From: Azorhizobium oxalatiphilum
GTDB taxonomy: Bacteria; Pseudomonadota; Alphaproteobacteria; Rhizobiales; Xanthobacteraceae
NCBI RefSeq assembly: GCF_014635325.1
Contig: NZ_BMCT01000002.1
Span: 372,001 to 436,000 of the forward strand
DNA: 64,000 bases
Reading direction: 5' to 3'
This document shows positions 25,369 to 34,320 of the stretch, one piece after another; position 1 is the first letter of the stretch, and every line of letters begins with the position of its first letter. The notes below the pieces were generated by a model that was not told the origin of the DNA, ran no database searches, and saw only the letters and a program-made list of their open reading frames with translations. The position numbers and the translations under genes are program-made.

Positions 25369-25641
25369 CGCACTCACTCTCCCGGACCCCTCAGCGCCGT
25401 CGCGATTCATCCACGGCAATGCTTTCCCGGCTACCGTTGATTGTGCACAGTCCGATGGAACAGCGTCAGGAAACCGCAGTTCCGCATGGTGTAGTACCAG
25501 CCTAAAATCCGACAATCGGCAGCTTTTTTCTTTGGTCTGAAGGCTGACAGTCCTGTCATGGGATTGCCATTACAGCCTCGCGCAAGCCCGGCACGGCAAA
25601 AGTTGCTCTAACGTCAAGCTCTTGTCGGTAATGAGGGACCA

Positions 25642-26577
25642 ATGCGCATCGTTCTGGTGGATGCCAGCCGCGTCACGCTGAAGCTGATGACCAAAATGCT
25701 CACGGACAGCGGGCATGAGGTCGTGTCGTTCAGCGACGGCGCCGAAGCGCTGACCTACATGCACGAAGGCGACGAGTTCGACCTGCTGATCACCAGCTTC
25801 GAAGTCCCCAGCGTGCCCGGCATCCAGCTGTGCTGGGAAGGCCGCCTGATCACCAACGGCGGCCGCCCGATCTACGTGATCGCCATGTCGTCCAACAACG
25901 ATGCCGACCATCTGGCCGAAGCGCTGGACAGCGGCGCCGACGACTTCATCCGCAAGCCGCCCTCCGCCGTGGAGCTGGAAGCGCGCCTGCGCGCCGCCGA
26001 GCGCCTCAATCAGGCCCGCCGCGAACTGGTGCGCATGGCGCTGCGCGACGGCCTCACCGATCTCGCCAACCGCCGCGCCTTCTTCGCCCAGGCATCGGAC
26101 ATGGTGCACAACGGCGTCCCGGCCTCGGTGGTGTTGTTCGACCTCGACTACTTCAAGAAGATCAACGACACCCACGGCCACGATGGCGGCGATCAGGCGC
26201 TGATCACGGTCGCCCGCGTGCTTGCCCGCTATTCCGGCCGCGCCGCCCGCGTGGGCGGCGAGGAATTCGCCATCCTGCTCCCCGGTGTGAGCGAGGCGGA
26301 CGCCTATGAGGAAGCCGAGCACCTGCGCTGGACCCTCGCCGATACCGCCGTCGAGCTGAACAACGGCAAGGTGATCAATCTCACCGCCTCGCTGGGCGTC
26401 GCCGAGCGCAAGCCGGACGACACCGTGGACGAGTGGATGAAGAGCGCCGACGTCGCCCTCTATGCGGCCAAGAACGGTGGCCGCAACCGCGTGGTGATGT
26501 CGGAAGACGTGGACAGCGAGGCGCCCGCCATGGGCATCACCCGCACCGGCGGCGGCCGCGCCAAGGCGCCAATCTGA
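25642..26577 (+). CDS. Diguanylate cyclase with degenerate N-terminal receiver
   Basis: A 311-residue protein. Residues 1-120 form a receiver-like domain (MRIVLVDASRV, with K105 in IRKPP), but the phosphoacceptor position is S52 in LLITSFEVP and only one acidic-pocket Asp (D7) is seen. Residues 130-300 form a GGDEF domain with FDLDYFKKINDTHGH and an intact active site GGEEF (205-209), so cyclic di-GMP synthesis is likely. The I-site position reads RYSG rather than RxxD, so product inhibition is probably absent. Phosphorylation control of the usual kind is unlikely. Confidence 0.9.
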   Translation: MRIVLVDASRVTLKLMTKMLTDSGHEVVSFSDGAEALTYMHEGDEFDLLITSFEVPSVPGIQLCWEGRLITNGGRPIYVIAMSSNNDADHLAEALDSGADDFIRKPPSAVELEARLRAAERLNQARRELVRMALRDGLTDLANRRAFFAQASDMVHNGVPASVVLFDLDYFKKINDTHGHDGGDQALITVARVLARYSGRAARVGGEEFAILLPGVSEADAYEEAEHLRWTLADTAVELNNGKVINLTASLGVAERKPDDTVDEWMKSADVALYAAKNGGRNRVVMSEDVDSEAPAMGITRTGGGRAKAPI

Positions 26578-26579
26578 CA

Positions 26580-26619
26580 GAGCCGGACCGGGTCGGAGTT
26601 TCGATCCGGTCCGTGGCTC
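26580..26619. repeat. Long hairpin downstream of the diguanylate cyclase gene
   Basis: GAGCC-GGACCGG (26580-26591) pairs with CCGGTCC-gt-GGCTC (26606-26619), with a 2-nt bulge. No T tract follows, so it is not a standard terminator. It lies in the leader region before purE. Confidence 0.4.
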
Positions 26620-26747
26620 CGCCTCCAGAAATTCGATAGCGAACGTCTTGCGGCTTTGGACAGGCTGGACGGGTTCGGGGCGCTTTCCCCTTGCCCCGGC
26701 ACGGCTGATCCGATAAAGCCGCGCTTTCCTTTTGCGGGGATGATCCG

Positions 26748-27230
26748 ATGGGACAACGGCCGGTGGCCGTCATCATGGGCAGCCAGTCCGACTGGGACAC
26801 CATGCGCCATGCCGTGGAAACGCTTGAAACGCTCGGCGTCGGCTGCGACGTGCGCATCGTCTCCGCGCACCGTACGCCCGATCGCATGTATGCGTTCGCG
26901 AAAGCGGCGAAAGGCGAAGGCATCAAGGTGATCATTGCCGGCGCCGGCGGTGCCGCGCACCTGCCCGGCATGGTGGCCGCGCTCACGCCCCTGCCCGTTT
27001 TCGGCGTGCCCGTCGAATCGAAGGCGCTCCAGGGCGTGGACAGCCTGCATTCCATCGTCCAGATGCCGGCCGGCATTCCGGTGGGCACGCTGGCCATCGG
27101 CAAGGCCGGCGCCACCAATGCGGCGCTGCTGGCCGCCGCCGTGCTGGCCCTCGGCGACGACGACCTTGCAGACCGCCTCGATGCCTGGCGCGCCGCCCGC
27201 ACCGATGCCGTCGCGGAGCGCCCTTCCTGA
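26748..27230 (+). CDS. purE: N5-carboxyaminoimidazole ribonucleotide mutase PurE (class I)
   Basis: PurE converts N5-CAIR to CAIR in de novo purine synthesis. The 160-residue protein has the class I signature: MGSQSDW near the N-terminus, SAHRTPDRM, and [12 protein letters not shown]. It lies 2 nt before purK, the enzyme making its substrate, so the pair is an operon. Confidence 0.96.
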   Translation: MGQRPVAVIMGSQSDWDTMRHAVETLETLGVGCDVRIVSAHRTPDRMYAFAKAAKGEGIKVIIAGAGGAAHLPGMVAALTPLPVFGVPVESKALQGVDSLHSIVQMPAGIPVGTLAIGKAGATNAALLAAAVLALGDDDLADRLDAWRAARTDAVAERPS

Positions 27231-27232
27231 TC

Positions 27233-28333
27233 ATGCTGAAACCCGGTTCGACGATCGGCATCCTCGGCGGCGGACAGCTCGGCCGGATGATTGCCCTGGC
27301 CGCTGCCCCGCTCGGGCTGCGCACCCACATCTTCTGCCCCTATGAAGACAGCCCGGCCTTCCAGGTCAGCGACGCCTTCACCTGCGCCGCCTATGACGAC
27401 ATGGACGCGCTGGACCGCTTCGCCGCCAGCGTGGATGTGGTGACATACGAATTCGAGAACGTGCCTCTGGCCACCGCCGAGCGCCTCGCCCGGCACGTGC
27501 CCGTGCGGCCCGGCGCCAAGGCGCTCGCCATCACGCAGGACCGCCTCGCCGAGAAGACCTTTGTCCGCGATCTCGGTATCGGCACCGCGCCGTTCGCCGC
27601 CGTGGACGATTTGCCCGGCCTTGAGGCTGCGGTGACGCAGATCGGCCTGCCGGCGGTGCTGAAGACCCGGCGTTTCGGCTATGACGGCAAGGGACAGATA
27701 ACCATCCGCCCCGGCGACGACCTCGCCGCCGCGTGGGAGACCATCGGCCGCCAGAGCGCCATTCTGGAGGGCTTCATCGCCTTCGAGCGGGAAGTCTCGA
27801 TCGTCGCCGCCCGGCGCGAGGACGATGCCTTCGCGGCCTTTGATGTGACCGAGAACGTCCACCGCAACCACATCCTGCACCGCTCCAGCGTGCCCGCCAC
27901 GCTGGCGCCGGAGGCCGCCCGCACTGCGCGCAGCATTGCCTGCCGCATCGCCTCGGCGCTGGATTATGTGGGCGTGTTCGCGGTGGAGCTGTTCGTCACC
28001 AAGGACGCGAACGGCGAGACCGTGATCGTCAACGAGATCGCCCCGCGCGTGCACAATTCCGGCCACTGGACGCAGGACGGTGCCGTGACCTCGCAGTTCG
28101 AACAGCATGTGCGCGCGGTGGCCGGCTGGCCGCTGGGCGATGCGGCGCGCCTCGGCCGGGCCGAGATGATCAACCTGATCGGCGATGACGTGGACCAGTG
28201 GCTGCCGCTGCTGGCCGAGCCCGGCGCCCATCTGCATCTCTACGGCAAGGGCGAAGCCCGCCCAGGCCGCAAGATGGGCCATGTGAACCGGCTGTGGCTG
28301 GACGAGAGCAAGGACGGCGGCAACTGCGGCTGA
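27233..28333 (+). CDS. purK: N5-carboxyaminoimidazole ribonucleotide synthase PurK
   Basis: A 366-residue ATP-grasp enzyme that makes N5-CAIR from AIR, bicarbonate and ATP. It starts with IGILGGGQLGRMIALAA, and has KTRRFGYDGKGQ in the ATP-grasp domain and NEIAPRVHNSGHWT, the classic PurK motif, near residue 263. Two strong terminators follow. Confidence 0.96.
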   Translation: MLKPGSTIGILGGGQLGRMIALAAAPLGLRTHIFCPYEDSPAFQVSDAFTCAAYDDMDALDRFAASVDVVTYEFENVPLATAERLARHVPVRPGAKALAITQDRLAEKTFVRDLGIGTAPFAAVDDLPGLEAAVTQIGLPAVLKTRRFGYDGKGQITIRPGDDLAAAWETIGRQSAILEGFIAFEREVSIVAARREDDAFAAFDVTENVHRNHILHRSSVPATLAPEAARTARSIACRIASALDYVGVFAVELFVTKDANGETVIVNEIAPRVHNSGHWTQDGAVTSQFEQHVRAVAGWPLGDAARLGRAEMINLIGDDVDQWLPLLAEPGAHLHLYGKGEARPGRKMGHVNRLWLDESKDGGNCG

Positions 28334-28363
28334 ACACCCTGCTGCCCATCCTCCCCTGACATA

Positions 28364-28401
28364 AAAACACCCGCCGGCCCTTCGGGCACGGCGGGTGTTT
28401 T
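28364..28401. terminator. Bidirectional rho-independent terminator between purK and the chemotaxis receptor gene
   Basis: A 13-bp perfect stem (28364-28376 with 28389-28401) flanked by A on the 5' side and T on the 3' side, so it can end transcripts from both convergent genes. The loop can fold further as GCCC-TTC-GGGC. Confidence 0.85.
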
Positions 28402-28411
28402 CGTTTCCGAG

Positions 28412-28441
28412 GGGCGCCACTCTCACGAGGGGCGCCCTTTT
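28412..28441 (+). terminator. Second hairpin terminator after purK
   Basis: GGGCGCC (28412-28418) pairs with GGCGCCC (28431-28437) across a 12-nt loop and is followed by TTTT. It sits directly before the 3' end of the convergent receptor gene. Confidence 0.6.
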
Positions 28442-28448
28442 CGTTGCC

Positions 28449-30128
28449 TCAGGCGGCGCGCACCGTGGCGAGGAAGCGCTCGACTTCCTGCTTGAGGTGC
28501 AGGCCTTCCTGGCCAAGCGCACGGGCGGACTGGAGCACCTCGGAGGAGGACTCGCCGGTTTCGGCCGCACCGCGCGTCACTTCGGCGATGTTGCTGGAAA
28601 CCTGCGCCGTGCCCATGGCCGCCTGCTGGATGTTGCGGCTGATCTCGGTGGTGGCCGCGCCCTGCTGCTCCACCGCCGCCGCGATCGCCTGCGCGATGCC
28701 GGAGATGCGGTTGATGGTGTCGCTGATCTCCTTCATGGCCGCGACGCAATCGCCCGTGGCCTGCTGGATCTGGCCGATCTGGCCGCCGATTTCCTCGGTG
28801 GCCTTGGCGGTCTGGTTGGCCAGTTCCTTCACTTCGGAGGCCACGACCGCGAAGCCCTTGCCTGCATCACCCGCACGCGCCGCCTCGATGGTGGCGTTCA
28901 GCGCCAGCAGATTGGTCTGCGAGGCGATGGCGGTGATCAGCGCCACCACGTCGCCGATGCGGCCGGCGGCCTGCGACAGCTCCGTGATGCGGCTGTCGGT
29001 GCGCTGGGCCTGCGAAACCGCCTCAGCGGCAATCTCGCTGGACGACTGCACCTGCCGGGCGATCTCGTGCACCGAGCTGGACAGTTCCTCGGCGGCGACG
29101 GCCACCGACTTCACATTGTTGGACGCATTGTCGGACGCCGAAGCCACTTCGTCGGAGAGCGAACGGGTAGTAGCCGCGGTGTTGGACAGCGAAGCCGCCG
29201 CGCCCTCCAGCCGGCCGGTGGCCGAGGAGACGGTGGTGACGATGCCGCCGACGGCGGTCTCGAACAGGGAGGCCAGCTCGGCCAGCTCCGCCTTGCGGCT
29301 CTGCTGGGCAGCCAGCTCCATCTCCTTCTGGCGACGCTCCATCTCGGCGGCGGCGACGGCCTTCTGCTTGAAGACGCTGAGCGCCTGCGCCATGGCGCCG
29401 ACCTCGTCCTTGCGGTCCTCGCCCTCGACCTTCACCGACAGGTCGCCATCGGCCACCCTGTGCATGAGGTCGCCAAGGCGGCTGATGGGCCGGGCGATGG
29501 TGAACTGGCCGATGAGGAAGCCGAGGACGATGGCGAGCAGCGTGCTGCCGCCGATCAGCACATAGCTGGTGATACGAGCCGAGTCGGTGTCGGAGGTGAG
29601 CGCGTCGGAGGCGGCCAGAATGGTCTTGCCGGCCTTGTCGATCACCGGCGTGGAGCTGCGGCGGGCGGCGGCGATCTGAGGCACCGCGCTCTGCGCCAGC
29701 TTGCGCGCTTCCTCGATCTTGCCGGCCTTGGCCAGTTCGATGCCCTTCACCACGTCGGCGAACGGCTGGTCGAAGCTGCGGGCATAGCGGCTGTAGAAGT
29801 CCGCATTCTCGGGATCGAGCTTCACGGTGCTCGCGAGGATGTCGTCCACTTCCTTCTTGTAGGCATTCACCGTCTTGAGAAGGGCGTCGAAGTCCGGCTT
29901 CTCATAGGCAATGGCCTGAAGAATACCGGCCTCGAAATTGTTGGTGCGGATATTGGCGCGAACCAGAGCCAGCAACGCAGGCTGCTGATTTTCCGTCAGA
30001 TAGGCATAGCGCGTGATAATTTCCGACGTGCGCGAATTGAGATAGGCCACCGCAGCGAGCGTAATGGCACCTACAACCGCCAATATAAGAGTAATCTTAT
30101 ATGCGATTTTGACGTTACTTATTTTCAC
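28449..30128 (-). CDS. Methyl-accepting chemotaxis protein
   Basis: A transmembrane chemoreceptor of 559 residues. It has an N-terminal helix (about residues 8-30), a four-helix-bundle-like periplasmic domain of about 150 residues, a second helix at about 185-210, a HAMP domain ([24 protein letters not shown]) and a long signalling coiled coil. The tip is [30 protein letters not shown], the conserved CheA/CheW-contacting hairpin. I chose the GTG at 30128 ([15 protein letters not shown]), preceded by GGGG and matching receptor N-termini; a GTG at 30152 would add eight unlikely residues. No CheR-binding pentapeptide is seen at the C-terminus. The ligand is unknown. Confidence 0.92.
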   Translation of the reverse strand: MKISNVKIAYKITLILAVVGAITLAAVAYLNSRTSEIITRYAYLTENQQPALLALVRANIRTNNFEAGILQAIAYEKPDFDALLKTVNAYKKEVDDILASTVKLDPENADFYSRYARSFDQPFADVVKGIELAKAGKIEEARKLAQSAVPQIAAARRSSTPVIDKAGKTILAASDALTSDTDSARITSYVLIGGSTLLAIVLGFLIGQFTIARPISRLGDLMHRVADGDLSVKVEGEDRKDEVGAMAQALSVFKQKAVAAAEMERRQKEMELAAQQSRKAELAELASLFETAVGGIVTTVSSATGRLEGAAASLSNTAATTRSLSDEVASASDNASNNVKSVAVAAEELSSSVHEIARQVQSSSEIAAEAVSQAQRTDSRITELSQAAGRIGDVVALITAIASQTNLLALNATIEAARAGDAGKGFAVVASEVKELANQTAKATEEIGGQIGQIQQATGDCVAAMKEISDTINRISGIAQAIAAAVEQQGAATTEISRNIQQAAMGTAQVSSNIAEVTRGAAETGESSSEVLQSARALGQEGLHLKQEVERFLATVRAA

Positions 30129-30388
30129 GACCGAACCCCATGTGCAAACCACATGCCGGGGACGATATATCCTGCGACAAAAAATACCAAGACGAACTTT
30201 GGCAAATTTACAAATAACTCAAATTGACGTTACGGAAATTAAAGCACTAAACAATAGAAAAATCGATTACTTCAGACAATATACGCGCGATTTTTCTTAT
30301 TTCATATTTAGCTTGTCTCAAGCTTGCACCGCAGCAAAGGCGCATATGATGACGTAATTCTCTGCGCGCACAGCCAGAGGGAGAGGAC
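30129..30388. other. AT-rich intergenic region upstream of the chemotaxis receptor gene
   Basis: About 260 bp, clearly richer in A/T than its surroundings. It separates the receptor gene start from the 3' end of the DUF983 gene; both are on the minus strand. It probably contains the receptor promoter, but I could not assign a specific element. No open frame of note. Confidence 0.5.
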
Positions 30389-30769
30389 TCACCCTCCCTT
30401 TTCCACCAGACGCCCCTCCTCTGCCTTGTAGAAATACTGGCTGGCCACCAGCCATCCCTTGATCGGGCGCAGAGGAGGTATGCAGGTGATCAGCAGCAGC
30501 GGAAGCGTTGTCACCAGATGCACCCAGTAGGGCGCCTGATACGCCAGCTCCAGCCAGATCCCGAAGATCACCGAAGGCAGGCAGCCGAAGGTGATGACGA
30601 AGAATGCCGGACCATCGGCCGGATCTGCGAAACTGTAGTCGAGCCCGCACACGGTGCAGCTTGGTGCCAGGGTCAGGAAGCCGCGAAACAGGCGCCCTTC
30701 TCCGCAACGGGGGCAGCACCCGCGTATTCCGGTCTGGAGGGGAGACAGGGGCGGATAGCTGATGGCCAT
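30389..30769 (-). CDS. DUF983 family membrane protein
   Basis: A 126-residue protein with two Cys pairs near the N-terminus (CPRCGEGRLFRGF and CTVCGLDYSFADPADGPAFFVI) in a zinc-ribbon-like arrangement, then two predicted helices (about 60-105). This is the DUF983 signature; the function is unknown. The ATG at 30769 is preceded by GAGGT; a GTG at 30781 would add four residues. A pair of direct and inverted repeats lies directly upstream. Confidence 0.85.
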   Translation of the reverse strand: MAISYPPLSPLQTGIRGCCPRCGEGRLFRGFLTLAPSCTVCGLDYSFADPADGPAFFVITFGCLPSVIFGIWLELAYQAPYWVHLVTTLPLLLITCIPPLRPIKGWLVASQYFYKAEEGRLVEKGG

Positions 30770-31124
30770 GACATACCTCACATGCAGTCAAATTGAATGC
30801 AGTCAATTTGCGTTTCGAATGCATACACTAAGGCATCAATCCGTTTTCGTGAAGGCGCAGTGACCAGAAGGCGCGATATCACGAAAATGTGATCGGAAGC
30901 CCAAGGCCTCCCGAACCGCGCAAAAAGACAACTTTTACATGATATTGCAGTGTATTAGACGTGAGCTGTGCAGTTTACGGAGCCCTGCCCGGCCGTTCGC
31001 ACCGCTACGGCATGCGGCAACTCGCCGGTTAGAATGTGTCTCAAGGATCTTGCCCTGAAGGGCCGCTCAATCCTCAAGGCCGTGCGTGGGGCATCGGCAC
31101 CGGATCGGGCGCGGAGACAGCGAC
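30770..31124. other. 355-bp intergenic region between divergent genes
   Basis: It separates DUF983 (minus) from an unknown gene (plus). Besides the repeat at 30782-30810, I see an AT-rich stretch (about 30930-30960) that could contain promoters. No convincing gene. Confidence 0.4.
30782..30810. promoter_or_regulatory. Repeated operator-like sequence upstream of DUF983
   Basis: ATGCAGTCAA occurs twice with a 15-bp period (30782 and 30797). The same stretch forms a perfect inverted repeat CAAATTGA-N6-TCAATTTG at 30789-30810. It begins 13 bp upstream of the DUF983 start codon, a position where a bound repressor would block transcription or initiation. Confidence 0.5.
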
Positions 31125-31787
31125 ATGTCCGTAACTCCCGTTACGCCCGTCGAAAGCACGAGCCAGCATGCGGTCGCAGCGCGGCAGAGCCGCGAAGCCG
31201 CCGAAGCCATGGCCGCTGCCGTGATGGCCGGCGATATGGCAGCCGCCCAGCGCTATCTCGTGATGATGCAGCTGCACGACATGAACCTGCCCGCAGCGCA
31301 GCGCAGCACCGCCAGCACGGAGGGTGTCGGCTCGGATCGCCACAGCGGTCTCGGCGCGCTGATCACGGCGGTGCAGTCCGGCAACATGGCACGCGCCCTC
31401 ACCGCCATCGGCCGTGGCCGCGAGGGCAGCGATGAAGCCGCCGCCACCTCCCTCGCCACCCGCGCCGAGGAAATCGGCATCGCCGCGCCGAAGGTGATCG
31501 ACAGCTCCAACGCGGGCGCGGTCCTCATCGACCTGTCCGCCCGCATCAATGCCGAGCTTTCCGGCGCGCGCAATCCGGTGCAGGTGGAAGCCGACAGGCG
31601 CAACACGTATGGCGTGGACGCGCCGCGCACCCAGGACACCACGGACAGGACCGGGGAAACCACGCTGCCCAACCGGCAGCACGTGCCGGGGCCGGGCGAG
31701 GAAGAGAACGGCAACACGCGCTTTTCGGAAGGCCGCGTTTCGCGAACACAGGTTCTGGAAAGCTACAGCCAGTATCTTGCCTTCTAA
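31125..31787 (+). CDS. Hypothetical protein, function unknown
   Basis: Not recognised. From the ATG at 31125 (preceded by GGAG) it is 220 residues. It has no signal peptide or membrane helix. The N-terminal half is Ala/Met-rich and helical (SREAAEAMAAAVMAGDMAAAQRYLVMMQLHDM), and the C-terminal third is polar and low-complexity (TQDTTDRTGETTLPNRQHVPGPGEEENG). Third codon positions are G/C rich as in real genes here. It is followed by a terminator and then by a DUF1217 gene on the same strand, so a motility link is conceivable but unsupported. Confidence 0.55.
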   Translation: MSVTPVTPVESTSQHAVAARQSREAAEAMAAAVMAGDMAAAQRYLVMMQLHDMNLPAAQRSTASTEGVGSDRHSGLGALITAVQSGNMARALTAIGRGREGSDEAAATSLATRAEEIGIAAPKVIDSSNAGAVLIDLSARINAELSGARNPVQVEADRRNTYGVDAPRTQDTTDRTGETTLPNRQHVPGPGEEENGNTRFSEGRVSRTQVLESYSQYLAF

Positions 31788-31832
31788 CCGCGTTTCGGTC
31801 GCCACGGTGGTGGGACTGTGCTGACCCCAATG

Positions 31833-31869
31833 CGGCGGTGCCGGCGTAAGCCGTGCGCCGCCGTTTTGT
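31833..31869 (+). terminator. Rho-independent terminator
   Basis: A GC-rich hairpin from about 31833 to 31863 with a GTAA loop and one small bulge, followed by TTTTGTT. It separates the hypothetical gene from the DUF1217 gene, making them separate transcription units. Confidence 0.7.
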
Positions 31870-31908
31870 TATGGGACGCGGCCAGACAACCCACACGTCA
31901 GGTGCGCC

Positions 31909-32694
31909 ATGACCATAGATCTCGGCTCCACGTTCGCCACCTATAATTATCTCTCCAAGAATTTGACCACTTCTCTCGCGCAGGAAGCCGCCGATCCTGC
32001 CAACGCCCGTGCAACGGCGTATTTTGAAGAGAATATCGGCAAAATCACTTCCATCGATGACTTCGTGAACAACTATCAGTTGTTCAACTATGCCATGAGC
32101 GCCTTCGGCCTCGAGGACATGGCCTATGCCAAAGCCTATATGAAGAAGGTTTTGGAGAGCGACCTCACCGACACCAGCAGCTTCGCCAACAAGCTGAGCG
32201 ACTCGCGCTTCGAGGCCTTCGCCACGGCCTTCGGCGGCCTGAAGGATGGCACCGCCGTCGACAGCACCACCATCACCACGACCGTCAATAACTACCTCCA
32301 GCAATCCATGGAGGACAATGCGGGCGAATCGGACCCCGGCGTGCAGCTCGCGCTCTATTTCGAGCGCAACGCGTCCGGCATCAAATCGGCCTATGACATC
32401 CTCGCCGACGAGGCCCTCACCGAAGTGGTGAAGACCTTCCTCGGCCTGCCCGACGAGATGGCCAATGCCGACATCGACGCGCAGGCCAAGGCCATCACCG
32501 AGCGCATCGACATCGCGGATCTTCAGGATCCCGACTATGTCAGCAAGGTACTGAAACAGTTCACCGTGCTCTACGACATCGAGAACAACTCATCGACCGA
32601 TCCGGTGCTGATGCTGTTCGACAGCTCCAGCTCCGGCGAGATCAGCGACGACACGCTGGCGAGCCTGATGTCCCTCAAGTACGGCGGCGCCTGA
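31909..32694 (+). CDS. DUF1217 family protein (flagellum-associated family)
   Basis: A 261-residue protein without membrane segments. The stretch TAYFEENIGKITSIDDFVNNYQLFNYAMSAFGLEDMAYAKAYMKKVLE (about residues 37-85) matches the DUF1217 repeat as I remember it. In rhizobia DUF1217 proteins are encoded near flagellar genes. A second, weaker repeat may lie at about 140-215. No flagellar gene is present here; the chemotaxis receptor 1.8 kb away is the only motility neighbour. Confidence 0.75.
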   Translation: MTIDLGSTFATYNYLSKNLTTSLAQEAADPANARATAYFEENIGKITSIDDFVNNYQLFNYAMSAFGLEDMAYAKAYMKKVLESDLTDTSSFANKLSDSRFEAFATAFGGLKDGTAVDSTTITTTVNNYLQQSMEDNAGESDPGVQLALYFERNASGIKSAYDILADEALTEVVKTFLGLPDEMANADIDAQAKAITERIDIADLQDPDYVSKVLKQFTVLYDIENNSSTDPVLMLFDSSSSGEISDDTLASLMSLKYGGA

Positions 32695-32717
32695 CGCGCG
32701 CCCCGTTTCCGCTTTTG

Positions 32718-32744
32718 AGAGGCCGCCCCCGGGCGGCCTCTTTT
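32718..32744 (+). terminator. Rho-independent terminator after DUF1217
   Basis: A perfect 10-bp stem AGAGGCCGCC / GGCGGCCTCT with a 4-nt loop, continuing into TTTT; 23 bp after the DUF1217 stop. Confidence 0.85.
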
Positions 32745-32916
32745 CGTTTGCGCAGCCTTGAAACCCGCACAAGCTACCGCCCGGCGGTAAGGCAATCCAT
32801 TTGCCCGCGGAAATCGATTTTGCCCTAACGCAAGGCGAGCCCTTTCGCTTGCCTTCACAGCTGTGCAGCGCGCCAAATGGCATGTCGCCATGCAGCACCT
32901 GTCCATGTGAGGGGCC

Positions 32917-34320
32917 ATGACCAGCAACGTTTTGCAGAACAAAACCTTCGAGGAACTGGCTCTCGGCGATGCAGCGTCCGTGACGCGCACGGTGGGTGAT
33001 GACGACATCAAGCTGTTCGCCGCCGTCTCCGGCGATGTGAACCCGGCCCATCTCGATCCCGCCTACGCCGCCACCGACATCTTCGGCCATGTGATCGTCC
33101 ACGGCATGTGGACCGGCGCCCTCATCTCCAGCGTGCTGGGCACGGAACTGCCCGGCCCCGGCACCATCTATCTGGAACAGAGCCTGCGCTTCCGCCGGCC
33201 CGTCTCGCCGGGCGACACCATCACCGCCACCGTCACCGTGCGGGAGAAGCGCGAGGACAAGAAGATCGTCATCCTCGAAACGCTCTGCATCAACCAGAGC
33301 GGCGTCGAGGTGCTGGCCGGCAGCGCCACCGTCATCGCCCCCACCGAAAAACTGCGCCTGCCGCGCATGGCGGTGCCGGAAGTCTCCGTGCGCCCGCAGG
33401 GCCGCTACGAGCGCTATATCGCCGAGGCCCGCGCTTTGCCCGCCACGGTCGTGGGCGTGGTGCATCCGTGCAGCGCCGAGGCCATTCAGGCTGCCATCGA
33501 GGCCCGTGACGAGGGCATGATCGAGCCGATCCTCATCGGCCCGGAGCGCAGGATCCAGGAGGCGGCCGAGAAGGCCGGCGTCTCGCTCGCCGGCCTCAGG
33601 ATCGAGGATGTGGAGCACAGCCATGCCGCCGCCGCGCTGGGCGTGGAGCTGGCCACCTCCGGCAAGATCGAGGCCCTGATGAAGGGCAGCCTGCACACGG
33701 ACGAACTGCTGGGCGCAGTGGTGGCCAAGGGCTCGGGCCTGCGCACCGATCGCCGCATCAGCCATGTCTATGCGCTGGACGTGCCCAATTATCCGAAATC
33801 GCTGATGGTGACGGACGCGGCCATCAACATCGCCCCCACCCTCGCCCAGAAGCGCGACATCTGCCAGAACGCCATCGACCTGCTGCACCGGCTGGGTACC
33901 CCCGAGCCGCTGGTGGCGGTGCTGGCGGCCGTGGAGACGGTGAATGCGGACATGCCCGCCACGCTGGATGCGGCGGCGCTCAGCATGATGGCCAGGCGCG
34001 GCCAGATCACCGGCGCCAAGGTCGACGGCCCGCTGGCCTTCGACAACGCCATCAGTTTTGCCGCCGCGCGCATCAAGGAGATCGTCTCGCCCGTCGCCGG
34101 GCAGGCGGACATATTGCTGGTGCCGAACCTCGAAGCCGGCAATCTGCTCGCCAAGCAGATGATCTATCTGGCGGGGGCGGACGCCGCCGGGCTCGTGCTC
34201 GGTGCACGGGTGCCGATCATCCTCACCAGCCGGGCGGACTCGCTGAAGGTGCGGCTCGCCTCGGTGGCGCTGGCCAAGCTCTCCATCGCCGGCGGGCAGA
34301 AAATGGCGGTGCCCGCATGA
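32917..34320 (+). CDS. Bifunctional MaoC-like enoyl-CoA hydratase / phosphate acetyltransferase
   Basis: A 467-residue fusion. Residues about 10-140 are a MaoC-type hotdog hydratase with FAAVSGDVNPAHLDP (hydratase 2 motif; Asp and His catalytic) and IVHGMW. Residues about 165-465 are a phosphate acetyl/butyryltransferase domain (VVGVVHPCSAEAIQAAIEAR; PNLEAGNLLAKQM). This fusion is common in alphaproteobacteria and is followed by ackA and fabI, as here. The transferase would interconvert acyl-CoA and acyl phosphate. The stop overlaps ackA (ATGA). Confidence 0.9.
   Translation: MTSNVLQNKTFEELALGDAASVTRTVGDDDIKLFAAVSGDVNPAHLDPAYAATDIFGHVIVHGMWTGALISSVLGTELPGPGTIYLEQSLRFRRPVSPGDTITATVTVREKREDKKIVILETLCINQSGVEVLAGSATVIAPTEKLRLPRMAVPEVSVRPQGRYERYIAEARALPATVVGVVHPCSAEAIQAAIEARDEGMIEPILIGPERRIQEAAEKAGVSLAGLRIEDVEHSHAAAALGVELATSGKIEALMKGSLHTDELLGAVVAKGSGLRTDRRISHVYALDVPNYPKSLMVTDAAINIAPTLAQKRDICQNAIDLLHRLGTPEPLVAVLAAVETVNADMPATLDAAALSMMARRGQITGAKVDGPLAFDNAISFAAARIKEIVSPVAGQADILLVPNLEAGNLLAKQMIYLAGADAAGLVLGARVPIILTSRADSLKVRLASVALAKLSIAGGQKMAVPA

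Noticed and set aside
26704-26750. Further TGATCC hexamers before purE
   Set aside because: No TAAG-type -10 box lies at 18 nt; they are unlikely to be RpoE-type promoters.
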